Shown: one piece after another, positions 1 through 9,700 of the stretch
Layout: each line of letters opens with the position of its first letter
Position numbering within the stretch: the stretch's first letter is position 1
IMG/VR virus record: IMGVR_UViG_3300001683_000085
Location: 1 to 24,074 of that record
Length of the DNA: 24,074 nucleotides
Origin: a virus
Direction: 5' to 3' (one strand)
Notes under the pieces: generated by a model
Databases searched by the model: none
Told to the model about the DNA's origin: nothing
What the model saw: only the letters and a program-made list of their open reading frames with translations
Translations under genes and position numbers: made by a program

Positions 1-2
1 CA

Positions 3-2030
3 CAACCGTATATACAGTGGATCACACAACAAGGAGGCCCAGGCTCTGTAACTTATGCAAATATTAGTGGTGGTGCTACCCCCTATACAGTTACAACAGG
101 AGCAACAGATGCTACCCCGCATAAATTGAGTAATGATATTATTACTATATCTAATATATCTCCGGTGGGACTAAAAGACCCAGCTGGAAACGATATAGGA
201 GACAAATATTATGCAACATTTAATTCTGTAAGTAGATCGGACACTCCATATTCACCGTATCAAGCCGCTACAGACGGTACACCGGCCGGGCCCGACGGCG
301 ACCCACCAGCTACTCCGGGCACCGCCGCATCACCAGCTGTACCAGCTTATTCTACTTATTCATACGCGGATAATGGGCACATGAGTTTGAATGGTGGTGT
401 CTTTGAATTGTTACCGTTTACTGGTGGAGTATCACCAGCGACTTCAGTAACATATTTTGATTTTGCTGGAACTGGTCGGTCACCATATCCAGCTTCGTAT
501 GTTACAAATGATGGTAGTCCACAAGTAGCTGGGATGCTTGTTTGTGGGGCATATACTAATATAGAGTCATCGCATAGCTATACAATCGGGACACAAGAAG
601 TTAGATCTGTTCGCGATGCATATTGGAGTTATGGGGGTACAGGCGGCACGTATCCTTACGGGCACCCCAGCTATATTCCGCCGGTGCAGGGTGTATACGG
701 AACTGGTGGAACGGCATCAGCGCAGGGCGATTCGGGCCCTCCTGCAGTATCACCGAGTTGGGCATCCATCAGTGGCCAGTTCGATTCTTATCGTGGAGAC
801 ACTACAGCGCCGGCTATTTCGTTATATGGATTAACCGGACAATTGTGGCCATCGAGTGGTTTGACAATAACAAGCACAAATAAAATTTCGGAAAATTATA
901 CAGTAGGAGGAACCTATCATAATGGAACAGCTGTAGCGGATGTACATACAGGAGCAATAGAGTTTGAAATATTATCCGATACAGAAGCAATAATAAAATC
1001 TGGTAATGTAACTAAAACTACAACTGGTACAGCGAGTTGGGCAGCAGGTCAGGCCAGAACGGTTACATTTGCTTGTGCTTCACCACACTGTTTGACTGAT
1101 GCGAATAATAGAGTTTATGTAACAGGAGCAAGTAATAATGCAATCAATGGCCTTTGGAATGTGGCTACTGTTACGAGTGATACTGCATTCACTGCAAGGA
1201 TATTTGGAGCAACTTGTGCTACGATTACTAGTAGTGTAAATATAGTAACATACGATGGAATAGATAAAGCAGGAGGTGTACTCAAAGGTTCAGGTGTACC
1301 AGACTTAACTGTTATTGCTGGAGGAATGGCTGGTAATAATCAAGTAATTTTAAAAGGAGAAGTTAATCCACAAGCGGGAATTTCGTATACCTTTTGGGGA
1401 AATACTACAACTGCCCAATTAGTAGGGACGGTAGAATTTACTGGTGAGCGTAAACAAAGAAGTATGTTTACAGATGCTAAATTAACTTTAAATTCTGTTA
1501 CTGGATCTGTATCTACAGGTGGTGAATATAATGCAGCAACAAATATTGATGGGGGAATGAAAGAGATAGACCATTGGTGCCCAAGAAATATGCATGCAAA
1601 GATTAAAGCTTTAGAACGAAATAACCCAGCAGAACTATTTAAAGCTAATACATCTGGGCAACATGCATTAGACCAGATGTTAGCTTCTCCGATGGTAGAT
1701 GGTAATGATAATATAACTACATTTTTACCACTGCACGAAACCTTTCATGAAAGTATTCATTTCACGATGAGAGCACAAAAGAAGCCTGCTCATAGAAGAA
1801 CTAGTACTTTCATCGAAGACCAAGATTGGATCAAGAGAGATTTTTATATAAATGTTTTTAATAATTCGTTGAGTGACAGGAATGAAATTATATTGGATTA
1901 TGTGGATATAACAAATAAGACAATTATAGCAAACACAGATTTAGCATTCTCAGATTTAGATGGTAATCTGCAAACTAATACAGAACATTTGGCTAATGGA
2001 TATTCAAATGGTGTATTTACAAATTTATAG
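3..2030 (+). CDS. Large beta-rich virion structural protein, 5' end outside the window
   Basis: The reading frame is open from base 3, so this is the 3' part of a longer gene. The TTG at 126 lies inside the frame (in-frame codons before it read ...DATPHKLSND) and has no ribosome binding site. Residues around the left edge and around 1040-1230 look like small beta modules of a type common in phage tail proteins: an H-x-L segment, then VYVTG, then NGLWNVATVTS and TAF. A proline/glycine-rich stretch (bases about 270-350) and a Gly/Tyr/Pro-rich stretch (about 610-760) look like linkers or adhesin-like loops. The last 160 residues, from GGMKEIDHWCPRN on, are more charged and contain HETFHESIH. I do not recognise the C-terminal domain. 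The position just before the PAAR gene suggests a tail or baseplate component; fibre or hub-associated roles are both possible. Coding is certain, function is not. Confidence 0.85.
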   Translation, partial: QPYIQWITQQGGPGSVTYANISGGATPYTVTTGATDATPHKLSNDIITISNISPVGLKDPAGNDIGDKYYATFNSVSRSDTPYSPYQAATDGTPAGPDGDPPATPGTAASPAVPAYSTYSYADNGHMSLNGGVFELLPFTGGVSPATSVTYFDFAGTGRSPYPASYVTNDGSPQVAGMLVCGAYTNIESSHSYTIGTQEVRSVRDAYWSYGGTGGTYPYGHPSYIPPVQGVYGTGGTASAQGDSGPPAVSPSWASISGQFDSYRGDTTAPAISLYGLTGQLWPSSGLTITSTNKISENYTVGGTYHNGTAVADVHTGAIEFEILSDTEAIIKSGNVTKTTTGTASWAAGQARTVTFACASPHCLTDANNRVYVTGASNNAINGLWNVATVTSDTAFTARIFGATCATITSSVNIVTYDGIDKAGGVLKGSGVPDLTVIAGGMAGNNQVILKGEVNPQAGISYTFWGNTTTAQLVGTVEFTGERKQRSMFTDAKLTLNSVTGSVSTGGEYNAATNIDGGMKEIDHWCPRNMHAKIKALERNNPAELFKANTSGQHALDQMLASPMVDGNDNITTFLPLHETFHESIHFTMRAQKKPAHRRTSTFIEDQDWIKRDFYINVFNNSLSDRNEIILDYVDITNKTIIANTDLAFSDLDGNLQTNTEHLANGYSNGVFTNL

Positions 2031-2039
2031 GAGAAGAGT

Positions 2040-2324
2040 ATGATGCCAGCGTCAGTAGCAGGAGATATGTCATTGGGGCATGTGTTTTCCCCAAGTGCAA
2101 TAGTTCCTACAGTAACAACCGTTCTAATAGGAAGCTTAGTTCCGCATGTCGCTGGTGATGCGATTGGAGTTCATGTTCTTGGGCTTTCGGCTCATGCTGG
2201 AACGATTTCAAAAACTTCTACTACGGTTTTTGCTGAGAACAAAGGTGTAGCCAGACTTATGGATACAGGCGATTGTGGTGCAATGATCTTGGGTACTATG
2301 GGTAATGTTTTGGTTGGAGGATAA
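2040..2324 (+). CDS. PAAR-domain spike-tip protein (T4 gp5.4-like)
   Basis: This 94-residue protein has the features of PAAR proteins. These fold into a small cone that caps the central spike of contractile tails and type VI secretion machines, and they bind one metal ion through three His and one Cys. Candidate ligands are among H14, H36, H45 and H52, with C79 in the segment DTGDCGAM. The C-terminal GTMGNVLVGG matches the usual glycine-rich end, and MPA near the start is typical. The length is normal for a single-domain PAAR protein, with no toxin extension. AGGAG at 2029-2033, overlapping the previous stop codon, serves as ribosome binding site for the ATG at 2040. A second ATG follows directly, so the true start could be either. 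In T4 the gp5.4 gene also sits just before the wedge genes, which fits this position. Confidence 0.85.
   Translation: MMPASVAGDMSLGHVFSPSAIVPTVTTVLIGSLVPHVAGDAIGVHVLGLSAHAGTISKTSTTVFAENKGVARLMDTGDCGAMILGTMGNVLVGG
2316..2320 (+). promoter_or_regulatory. Strong ribosome binding site for the 51-residue gene
   Basis: GGAGG lies inside the last codons of the PAAR gene, five bases before an ATG at 2326. It supports the small overlapping ORF as a real gene, because the larger gene downstream starts at 2462 and would not use it. Confidence 0.7.
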
Positions 2325-2325
2325 T

Positions 2326-2481
2326 ATGGAATGGTCTAAAGAGTTTAAAAATAAAGAATTTATTGAAAGATTACACAAATTAAAAGAAACTACTGAAGTG
2401 ATGCTCGGAGAATTGGCTAAGCAAAAAGAACAATTAATAATAGAGAAAGAAAAGAGAGAAAATGGCGAAATGGGAAAGTAA
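2326..2481 (+). CDS. Small charged coiled-coil protein (51 aa), unknown function
   Basis: An ATG at 2326, one base after the PAAR stop codon, opens a 51-codon frame ending at TAA 2479-2481. The protein starts MEWSKEFKNKEF and is rich in Lys and Glu. Its leucines and isoleucines are spaced as in an amphipathic helix or short coiled coil (FIERLHKLKETTEVMLGEL). It overlaps the next gene by 20 nt. The strong GGAGG five bases upstream and the otherwise unexplained 137-base gap between neighbours argue that it is translated. I do not recognise a family. By position it could be an assembly helper or a minor tail component. That role is inference only. Confidence 0.7.
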   Translation: MEWSKEFKNKEFIERLHKLKETTEVMLGELAKQKEQLIIEKEKRENGEMGK

Positions 2482-4504
2482 AGAGTTAGCAGACTTAGGA
2501 CTTTTGAAGGATTTGGCCGAAGCCGGTGCTACAGCAATAGAGGCTGTCCAAGGTGTATTGACAATAGTTCAGGCTGGTGGAGAAGTTGCAAAACTGTTTC
2601 TTATGGGCGTTGTTAATCCAGCGGCATTGGCTGTAAAACTTCTTGCTGAAGCTATAATTGTTCAATTAAAAAATTATCAAGAAAGTGGCTGGTTTTTTCT
2701 ATATGTTGATCCTCTGGATGCTTCTTATGGTATGAAAGAACCAGCTGATAATTTTGGATTTGAAATGCTTACAGATAGTGAGGGGCGCGTACAATTTTAT
2801 CCTAGTACAGTAATGAACTTAGATAAGCAACAGGGCGCAATGTTTACTGTTGTAAATCCCCTAAGTGGTAAGACTTTTGAAGTTGGAGATGCATATCAAA
2901 GAAGCTTAACATTATCGACTTTGGGAGAGTATTATGATAAAAGGGGTAGAGATAAAAACCATGAAAAATTTATTCCACCAACTCCAAAATTAGTATCTCC
3001 ACCAAAGCTGGTTGCTGGTGGGTATGATCCAGCTACATGGGACGGCGATATGCAACCTTGGGATTATCTTCCAATATTTGATGCTGTAAAATGCAGAACA
3101 GTAATGGCTGATGCTTTTGATGACGAAGGAGATATCCCAAAATTTGAAATAATAAACAAAAATCAAACCCTCTTTGCCAAGGGAACTACTAAACCTTATA
3201 CTAAATCTGGTGGGCAAATTGCAGAATATGATCCAAGTAAAATTTATAAAATTCCTCTTTATGAAAGTGGAAATACAGCACTTTCAACTACAGAAAGAAA
3301 AGTATTAACCAAACGAATCAAATCTGGAAAACCAAATTATAATGGGGAGATGTCTCTTACAGGTACAAGTATATATGGTCTTGCTATTATTGTAGCAGCT
3401 CAAAATCCACAAGAGTTTATTGACTCTTTAGTGAATGTTGGTAATTTGTTCGGGCCGCCATTTAAAACAGACATGGATAAGTTGAAAGCAGCATTTGAAA
3501 AATGGTTGACCCCAGATCAACGAAAGATAACAATATCTGTTGATACTGAGTATGGGCAATTCGAGGTAGATGATCTTATTATGGGAGATGACTCTGGAGC
3601 TGTAGGTAAGATTACTGGCATAGGGCCTAAGGCTGGAGAGGAAGACATACGGCCTGAGCTCGGTGCACTAAAACCAACAAAAATGTCGCGTAAATATATG
3701 AGCCCTGTTTATGAAGAGGGTGATGAGGATGATGGTGTTCCGATAGATTATGTATTAACTGAAGATACGTCTGTGCGAGCGACGAACTCGGATGGGCGGT
3801 ATCAAGATACGGAAATATCATTTCTTCCAATAGGCCCGGGTGTTATAAGGACATTTCTCCCCAGTGAAAAGATATTTGAAGCTAAAGCAATTACTAGAGA
3901 TGTTGGTGGAAAAGAACAAATAGTGTATGTAATAAAAGGAATAGAATTTAGAAATTCTCCATACACAGCACAGGCGGCGCAGGGGCCGGAGCGGGGTAGA
4001 GGTACGAATCCGAATTTACCTAAATTTGGAACATTGTTGGCAATTAATGCATTAGCACCAGCTTCAACACCGCCAGATTTTATTTCATTAAAAGCTGATA
4101 TGATTCCAGGCTGGTCAGATATGTTTGAGGGCTTGATACAAATGGCAAATGCTATTAAGGGATTCGCAGAAGATACATTAGCATTCATTATTGCTTTGAT
4201 AGAAGCTATAGAAGACCTAATAGAAGACTTTACCAAATTACTTAATGCACTAATACAACTCATAGAACTACTTACAATAGGACTTCCAAATGCTGGTATT
4301 TGGATGTTGGGTATGAAATCTTCAACTGGTAATGATGGATTTAAAAATGCAATCACATCATCAAGTAACGCACCTGATGCTTCTTATAAATTTTCTTGTG
4401 GGGTTTGCTTTGTTGGTGATCCAGTTTTAGCAGACCTTACTGGAAAAGATCCTTTAGAGCTAGTATTCGGTGATATTTTAGGTGTAGAGTTTCAACCTGT
4501 TTAA
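2462..4504 (+). CDS. 680-aa structural protein of unknown function, between the PAAR and gp25 genes
   Basis: I do not recognise a named family. Residues about 13-70 form Ala/Leu/Val-rich helices, followed by an aromatic segment (SGWFFLYVDPLD). The middle contains GQFEVDDLIMGDDSGAVG, a small motif resembling the SGATG modules seen in gp7, gp8 and the DUF4815 protein. Residues about 554-610 are again helical and hydrophobic but broken by acidic residues (AFIIALIEAIEDLIEDF), so amphipathic packing or membrane contact is more likely than classical membrane spans. The C-terminus has a glycine-rich block (NAGIWMLGMK) and a CGVC pair. The start at ATG 2462 lies 20 nt inside the preceding small gene with a purine-rich upstream sequence. 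Location between the spike tip and the first wedge gene suggests a baseplate or tail-tube-proximal virion protein; this is inference. Confidence 0.8.
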   Translation: MAKWESKELADLGLLKDLAEAGATAIEAVQGVLTIVQAGGEVAKLFLMGVVNPAALAVKLLAEAIIVQLKNYQESGWFFLYVDPLDASYGMKEPADNFGFEMLTDSEGRVQFYPSTVMNLDKQQGAMFTVVNPLSGKTFEVGDAYQRSLTLSTLGEYYDKRGRDKNHEKFIPPTPKLVSPPKLVAGGYDPATWDGDMQPWDYLPIFDAVKCRTVMADAFDDEGDIPKFEIINKNQTLFAKGTTKPYTKSGGQIAEYDPSKIYKIPLYESGNTALSTTERKVLTKRIKSGKPNYNGEMSLTGTSIYGLAIIVAAQNPQEFIDSLVNVGNLFGPPFKTDMDKLKAAFEKWLTPDQRKITISVDTEYGQFEVDDLIMGDDSGAVGKITGIGPKAGEEDIRPELGALKPTKMSRKYMSPVYEEGDEDDGVPIDYVLTEDTSVRATNSDGRYQDTEISFLPIGPGVIRTFLPSEKIFEAKAITRDVGGKEQIVYVIKGIEFRNSPYTAQAAQGPERGRGTNPNLPKFGTLLAINALAPASTPPDFISLKADMIPGWSDMFEGLIQMANAIKGFAEDTLAFIIALIEAIEDLIEDFTKLLNALIQLIELLTIGLPNAGIWMLGMKSSTGNDGFKNAITSSSNAPDASYKFSCGVCFVGDPVLADLTGKDPLELVFGDILGVEFQPV

Positions 4505-4511
4505 CTAAATA
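4505..4511 (+). promoter_or_regulatory. Putative T4-type late promoter (CTAAATA) before gp25
   Basis: CTAAATA begins right after the stop codon of the 680-residue gene and 18 nt before the gp25 ATG. It is close to the T4 late promoter core TATAAATA, which is read by the phage sigma-like factor gp55, and to the CTAAATA variant I recall being proposed for marine T4-like phages. The resulting leader would be very short, only enough for the purine-rich stretch before the start codon. Confidence 0.5.
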
Positions 4512-4528
4512 ATACAAGAGAGAGATAT

Positions 4529-4921
4529 ATGCCCACTTATACTAGAACATATTCAGATTTAGACTTCGACTTTACGCGTCATCCTGTTACTGGAGATATA
4601 ATAAAGGTTGTAGATGCTACGTCTGTAAAGCGAGGCATAAGAAATATTCTCCTAACAGAAACTACGGAAAGATTATTCCAGCCAGACGTGGGATCTGGAA
4701 TAAAGGGCCTACTATTCGAGCAAATGTCGGATATTACTGCTCAACTTCTAGAAGACCAAGTAAGATCGGCAGTAGAATCTTGGGAAGACAGAGCTGATGT
4801 TTTAGAAATTATTGTCACACCAGATGAAGATTATAACAGATATAGAGTTGCTATTACCTTTAGAATAATAAATCAACTAGAGGAACAGGCACTTGAAGTA
4901 TACTTACAAAGAGAGAGGTAA
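4529..4921 (+). CDS. 25: Baseplate wedge protein gp25
   Basis: At 130 residues this is the same size as T4 gp25 (132). It belongs to the gp25/TssE family, small wedge proteins that help nucleate sheath polymerisation at the baseplate. From memory the central part aligns without large gaps to T4 gp25: RLFQPDVGSG corresponds to RPFDPEFGCD, LLFEQM to QLFENM, and AVESWEDR to AVRNYEPR. The family's EPR motif is therefore E86-D87-R88 here, with the proline replaced by aspartate. A purine-rich AAGAGAGAGA precedes the ATG at 4529. The gene is followed after 2 nt by gp6, and the putative late promoter at 4505 would start this unit. Recognition is strong. Confidence 0.92.
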   Translation: MPTYTRTYSDLDFDFTRHPVTGDIIKVVDATSVKRGIRNILLTETTERLFQPDVGSGIKGLLFEQMSDITAQLLEDQVRSAVESWEDRADVLEIIVTPDEDYNRYRVAITFRIINQLEEQALEVYLQRER

Positions 4922-4923
4922 GA

Positions 4924-6760
4924 ATGGCAGATGTTGCTTCAAAACTGAGGGTTTCGGAATTAGATTTTGATGCGATCAAATCTAATCTCAAGAACTTTTT
5001 AGGAGATCAAAACGAATTTTCTGATTATGATTTTGACGGATCGGCTATGTCTGTTCTTCTTGACCTATTGGCATACAATACTCATTATAATGCATTTTAT
5101 TTGAACATGGTTGTGAATGAAATGTTTCTTGATACAGCATCTATCAGGAATTCAGTGGTGTCTCGTGCTAAGCATCTTGGATATACACCACAATCAGTAA
5201 GAGGAGCTAAAGCTTATGTTGACCTTACAATTAATCCAGTTGATACTCCAGCAACAATTATTGTTGCAAAGGATACACAATTTAGTTCAACTGTAAATGG
5301 AATTGCATACGTTTTTTTCAACTACAGTCGGTGTCGATGCAAATGGAGCTTATACTACAGCTAATGTGGAATTGACACAAGGCATTCCACTTACTCATCG
5401 TTATACTGCAAATACGGCTGACCCAGACCAGAAATTTTTACTTCCAAATGCAAATACTGATACTAGTACTCTAGCTATAAGAATCCAAACATCTGCAACA
5501 GACTCTAACTCCTTTGTGTATGCTGTAGCAAATGATACTACAACGGTCAATTCTACAGCAAACGTATATTTCTTGGAAGAAGCCGAAGACGGCAAATATG
5601 AAATATTATTTGGAGATGGTGTTATAGGAAGAAAGCCTGTTACAGGAAATATAATCTTAGCTTCTTCTCTTGTGGCTGATGCTACAGCTCCAAATGGAGC
5701 TGGTACATTTATTCCAGTTAGTACGGTTGGAGGTTATTCTGATGTTACCGTTAGCACTCTTACTACTGCATCAGGTGGTTCGGAGAGAGATTCACTTTCT
5801 AAAATAAAATTTAATGCTCCTAGAAGTTATCAAGCACAGAACAGAGCTGTAACAATCAACGACTATGTTCGGATTCTTGAAAGAGACTATACTGCTGCTG
5901 AGGCTGTTGTTGCTTGGGGTGGAGAGACTAATGACCCGCCTGTTTATGGTAAGGTATATTTAGCAGTAAAACCAACAAGTGGTCTTACCTTATCTTCTGC
6001 TACAAAAACCTACATCAAAGATACTGTTCTTGCAAATAGAAATGTAGTATCTGTTACCCCAGAAATTACAGATCCAGACTATCTTTATGTTACAGTATCT
6101 ACTGCAATTAAATATGACTCAACAAATACTGACCTTGCTGCATCGAGTATAGAATCGCTAATATCAAATACAATATATCAATATGGTGTAAGTAGTTTAG
6201 GTACATTTTCAAATCAGTTTAGGTTTTCTCCGCTAATTAAAAAAATTGATGAAACGGAATCTGCAATAGAAAGTAGTTTGACCACGGTTAAACTAAGAAG
6301 AACCTTTACTCCAACTCTGAATGTAGCTACTTCTTATACACTTAGATTTTCAAATCAGATTCCAGTTGTGAGTGGTGTTGCTCAGATTTCTAGTACACAA
6401 TTCTCCCATAATGATGATTCGGGAATACTCAGGACAAGTTGTGCACTTCAAGATTCAAATGGAGTACTTCAAGTTTATAGAACTACTGGTACTGATAGAA
6501 TTGTGGTAGCAAATAATGTTGGTGCAGTTTCATACACAAGTGGGAATGTAGCATTAACTACATTCAAACCAATTGCAATTACTAGTGGTGCAGCAAATGT
6601 AGATGTTACAATTACTCTCGATTCTAATGATATATCTCCGTTGAGAGAACAAATACTTCTTATTGCAAATAGTGATATTACTATTTCTATGTATGATACT
6701 GGTGGGGTTGGTTCAAATACTACAGTTTCTACTACAACTACAACAAGCAGTGGGTATTAA
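4924..6760 (+). CDS. 6: Baseplate wedge protein gp6, interrupted by a one-base frameshift
   Basis: gp6 dimers link adjacent wedges and form the inner ring of the T4 baseplate. Two frames together make the protein: 4924 to about 5316 in the first frame, then 5318-6760 in the +1 frame. The junction is a run of seven T (5312-5318). Dropping one T gives a continuous product of 611 residues (AYVFSTTVGVD across the join), close to T4 gp6 (660). The first half carries conserved early gp6 features (SDYDFDGSAMSVLLDLLAYNTH). The second half has YEILFGDGVIGRKP and the Baseplate-J-like block INDYVRILERDY followed by VVAWGG and GKVYLAVKP. AGAGG at 4914-4918 precedes the start. The gene ends in a TAATG overlap with gp7. 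Unshifted translation would stop at 5364 and give a 146-residue fragment. The shift could be a sequencing or assembly error, a true mutation, or recoding. Confidence 0.9.
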
Positions 6761-9700
6761 TGATAACAGATGGCGGGCCTCTTTATACTCAAATAGAGGA
6801 GCAATTACCTAATTTTATACAAACTAATCATCCTAAATTCGCAAAATTTGTAGAGAAGTACTATGAATTTCTTGAGCTTAATCTCCTTACATTTAATGAC
6901 CTCGACCTTAATGAAGATAAGCCCACACAGGAACTTAATGATGTAACCTATACGGTTACAGTCGCTATTGGTAATAATGATTATAGTGATTCTGTAAATA
7001 AGTTTTTTGTTGGTGGTACTGTCTCTCCAACGCTAGATGTTTCTACTGGTGTAACTTATATTTTTGACCAAAGTGATTCTACTAATCTTGGTCACCCACT
7101 TAGAATATCACAACACCCAGATGGTAGGCATACCCCAGACGGAGAAGAATATTCTAATGGCGTCAATGTTGTTGCTTGGGGAACGCCAGGTACTGCTACT
7201 GCACAGACATCAGTTTACATTTCTCCAAACATAGCTAATACTTATCTTTATTATTATTGCAATACTCATTCTGGTATGGGTGGTAATGTTTGGATTGCAA
7301 ACACTACTCCATACATTTCTCTTGAAAATGGTAGTACTGATGCAGCAAATACGAATTCAAATTATATTGATTTTGAAAACCCAAATAGGCAAGGACAACA
7401 ATTTCTAAGTGGTGAGACTGTCAAGGGGGATACCTCTGGTGCTACTGGTACGGTCAAGGGTAAGTATTCAAACACACAGGCCTATGTCCAAGAAACTAAT
7501 AATGGGAATTTCCAAACAGGTGAAACCATTCGGGGCCTTTCTTCTAGGGTTTCCGCAAACGTAACCGGCTATCTTAGGCAACCGCTCAATGCATCTAGAA
7601 ACATAAAACATTTCCAAGATGTAGATAAAGCACCAGCTGGATTTGTAGAATTATTCAGGAAGGAATTTTTACAAGGTGTTCCAAAAGGTATGTTGGCTAG
7701 CAAAGCCAGTATGCTTAAACACATCAAGGATTTCTATAGAGCTAAGGGTAATGAATCTTCGTTTCAATTTATTTTCAGATTATTGTATGGAAAAGAAGAT
7801 GTTACTTTTTATTATCCTAGTTCTGATATTCTTAGGTTGTCTGATGGTAGATGGACTAGAAACAAGACTGTCAAAATAGATTATGACCAAGCGAACAATT
7901 TTGCTTCCTTTGAGGGTAGAAAAATTAAGGGTTCGATATCTAATGTTTATGCTTTGGTAGAGCGGACTGAAACTTACCAGATTGGATCTTCTACAATTTC
8001 AGAATTGTATTTGTCAAATATTGATGCTAATAATGCATCATACAATGCCAATACAGATTCAGGTTTTACATCACTTCTTGTTGCAGATGAGATTACAACA
8101 ACTACTACTGATGATGATGGAAATTATGCAACTGCAAATCTTACTGGTATCGTCGCATCTGTAACTATTGATTCTGGGGGATCGAACTACAAAGCTGGTG
8201 ATGAGATTCGAGTTACCGGAGGCAGTGGGTCTGAAGCTGGAATTAAAGTATCTTCTGTATCTGATGCTACAATTAGTGCATTTGATATTACAGATCCAGG
8301 CGATGGATTTTCAGTAGGTGATGGAGTTACATTTATCAATGAAGGAACGGGTGGAACGGGTGGAACTGCAAGGGTTCAGACTATTACTCCAACTGCAAAT
8401 GTTTTCATAGATTCTCTTATAATCAACCCGCATAAAGAGGACTTACTTAGTGCTTCAGCCTTTACCGCTCCTTTACAGAGTGTAACAGCTAACACTCATA
8501 TATTTTCAAATTCATCGACTACATTTTCAGCTGGAGTAAACAGTACTGTTGCACCAAAGAAAGGTGACCTACTTATTGAATTGAGCATCAGTCAACTTTT
8601 GGCTGAGGATGATAGAACTCTTACCACAGAAGCGGCTGGTGGAGTCAGAAGATTTGATACGGAATCTGATGCGAGCATTTCAGCCTATAATGCAAACAAT
8701 GCTAAGTTTGGAACGGTTGTATCAGTTGACACTACAACAACTCCAAATACAGTAATTTATGCACTTGGTTCTATTGTACTTGATTCTACTACTGGAACTA
8801 AGACTGTTAGAAATTTTGAAAATACGGAAACGGTCTTTGTCTATGATACTCAAAAGGACGGAACAGGTTCACCAGCATCAGCAAATGGTCATAATGCTGT
8901 GTTTTCGGATACTGGTGTCAATGCTGTTTTTGCAAATACTCCGTCTGTGTACTCTTCTGGAACAATACTAATATCAAACACCTATCATGGGGCGACTTCT
9001 GGAACCATAACGGAAGTAGAGATTGGTGGTATTCGTTCTTTACAGGTACTTTCTTCTGGGCAAGGATATACCACTATTCCAGTAGTATCTATTGCTAACA
9101 CTACAATCGAATCTTATGGAAATGCACTAGACAAGGTTGGAGCAAATTCTGTCTTTGTGACTCTTGCTAGTACTATTGCAAATCAGTTCTCTTCAAATAC
9201 TATAGTTAAGAATGTTGGAAATACAGCATTTGGTCTGGTACTAGGCCCGATACTTTCAAATACAGCTTTAGTTGCCACTGGAAATACAGTACTTAGAGTA
9301 CAGATGACTTCTAGTAATAATTTTTCTGCTAGTGATACTCTTACTGCATATACTAACATATCACCATTCAGTCCAGTAGGTATTGGAGATTTTGGAACAG
9401 CAAACATAGCCACATCTGGAGCAACGGCTACCTTTACACAAGCAACACATGGTCTTACAGTTGGTCAACGAATTACAGTCTCAGGTTCTGCTTCCGGAAC
9501 AGACGCTGATGTATACAATAATACTCATACAATTGCATCGGTTACTGATGCTGCAACATTCACAGTTACATTTCCTAGTACACCAACTGATACAAGTGAA
9601 ACCAATCTTAGAATAAGAAGAATAGTTACTGCTAATGTAGCCACAACGAATGCAGTTTTTGCTAATACTGGAAGTGCTGGTAACAATGCAACAATTTCAA

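Noticed and set aside
126-128. TTG at 126 as the start of the first gene
   Set aside because: The same frame is open back to base 3 with protein-like sequence, and no ribosome binding site precedes the TTG.
3802-4356. 184-codon antisense ORF opposite the 680-residue gene
   Set aside because: It mirrors the sense gene, has no plausible ribosome binding site context or recognisable protein, and every clear gene is on the + strand.
5297-5299. Independent gene starting at ATG 5297
   Set aside because: It has no ribosome binding site, lies inside the upstream frame and encodes the continuation of gp6.
5313-5319. Programmed -1 frameshift at T TTT TTC
   Set aside because: The heptamer fits the classic pattern, but a -1 shift reaches a stop soon after (TGA near 5376) and does not enter the gp6 continuation frame.
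8344-8366. Tandem 9-mers as a regulatory iteron or CRISPR-like array
   Set aside because: There are only two full copies with no spacers, and they are in frame within a Gly-Thr loop.
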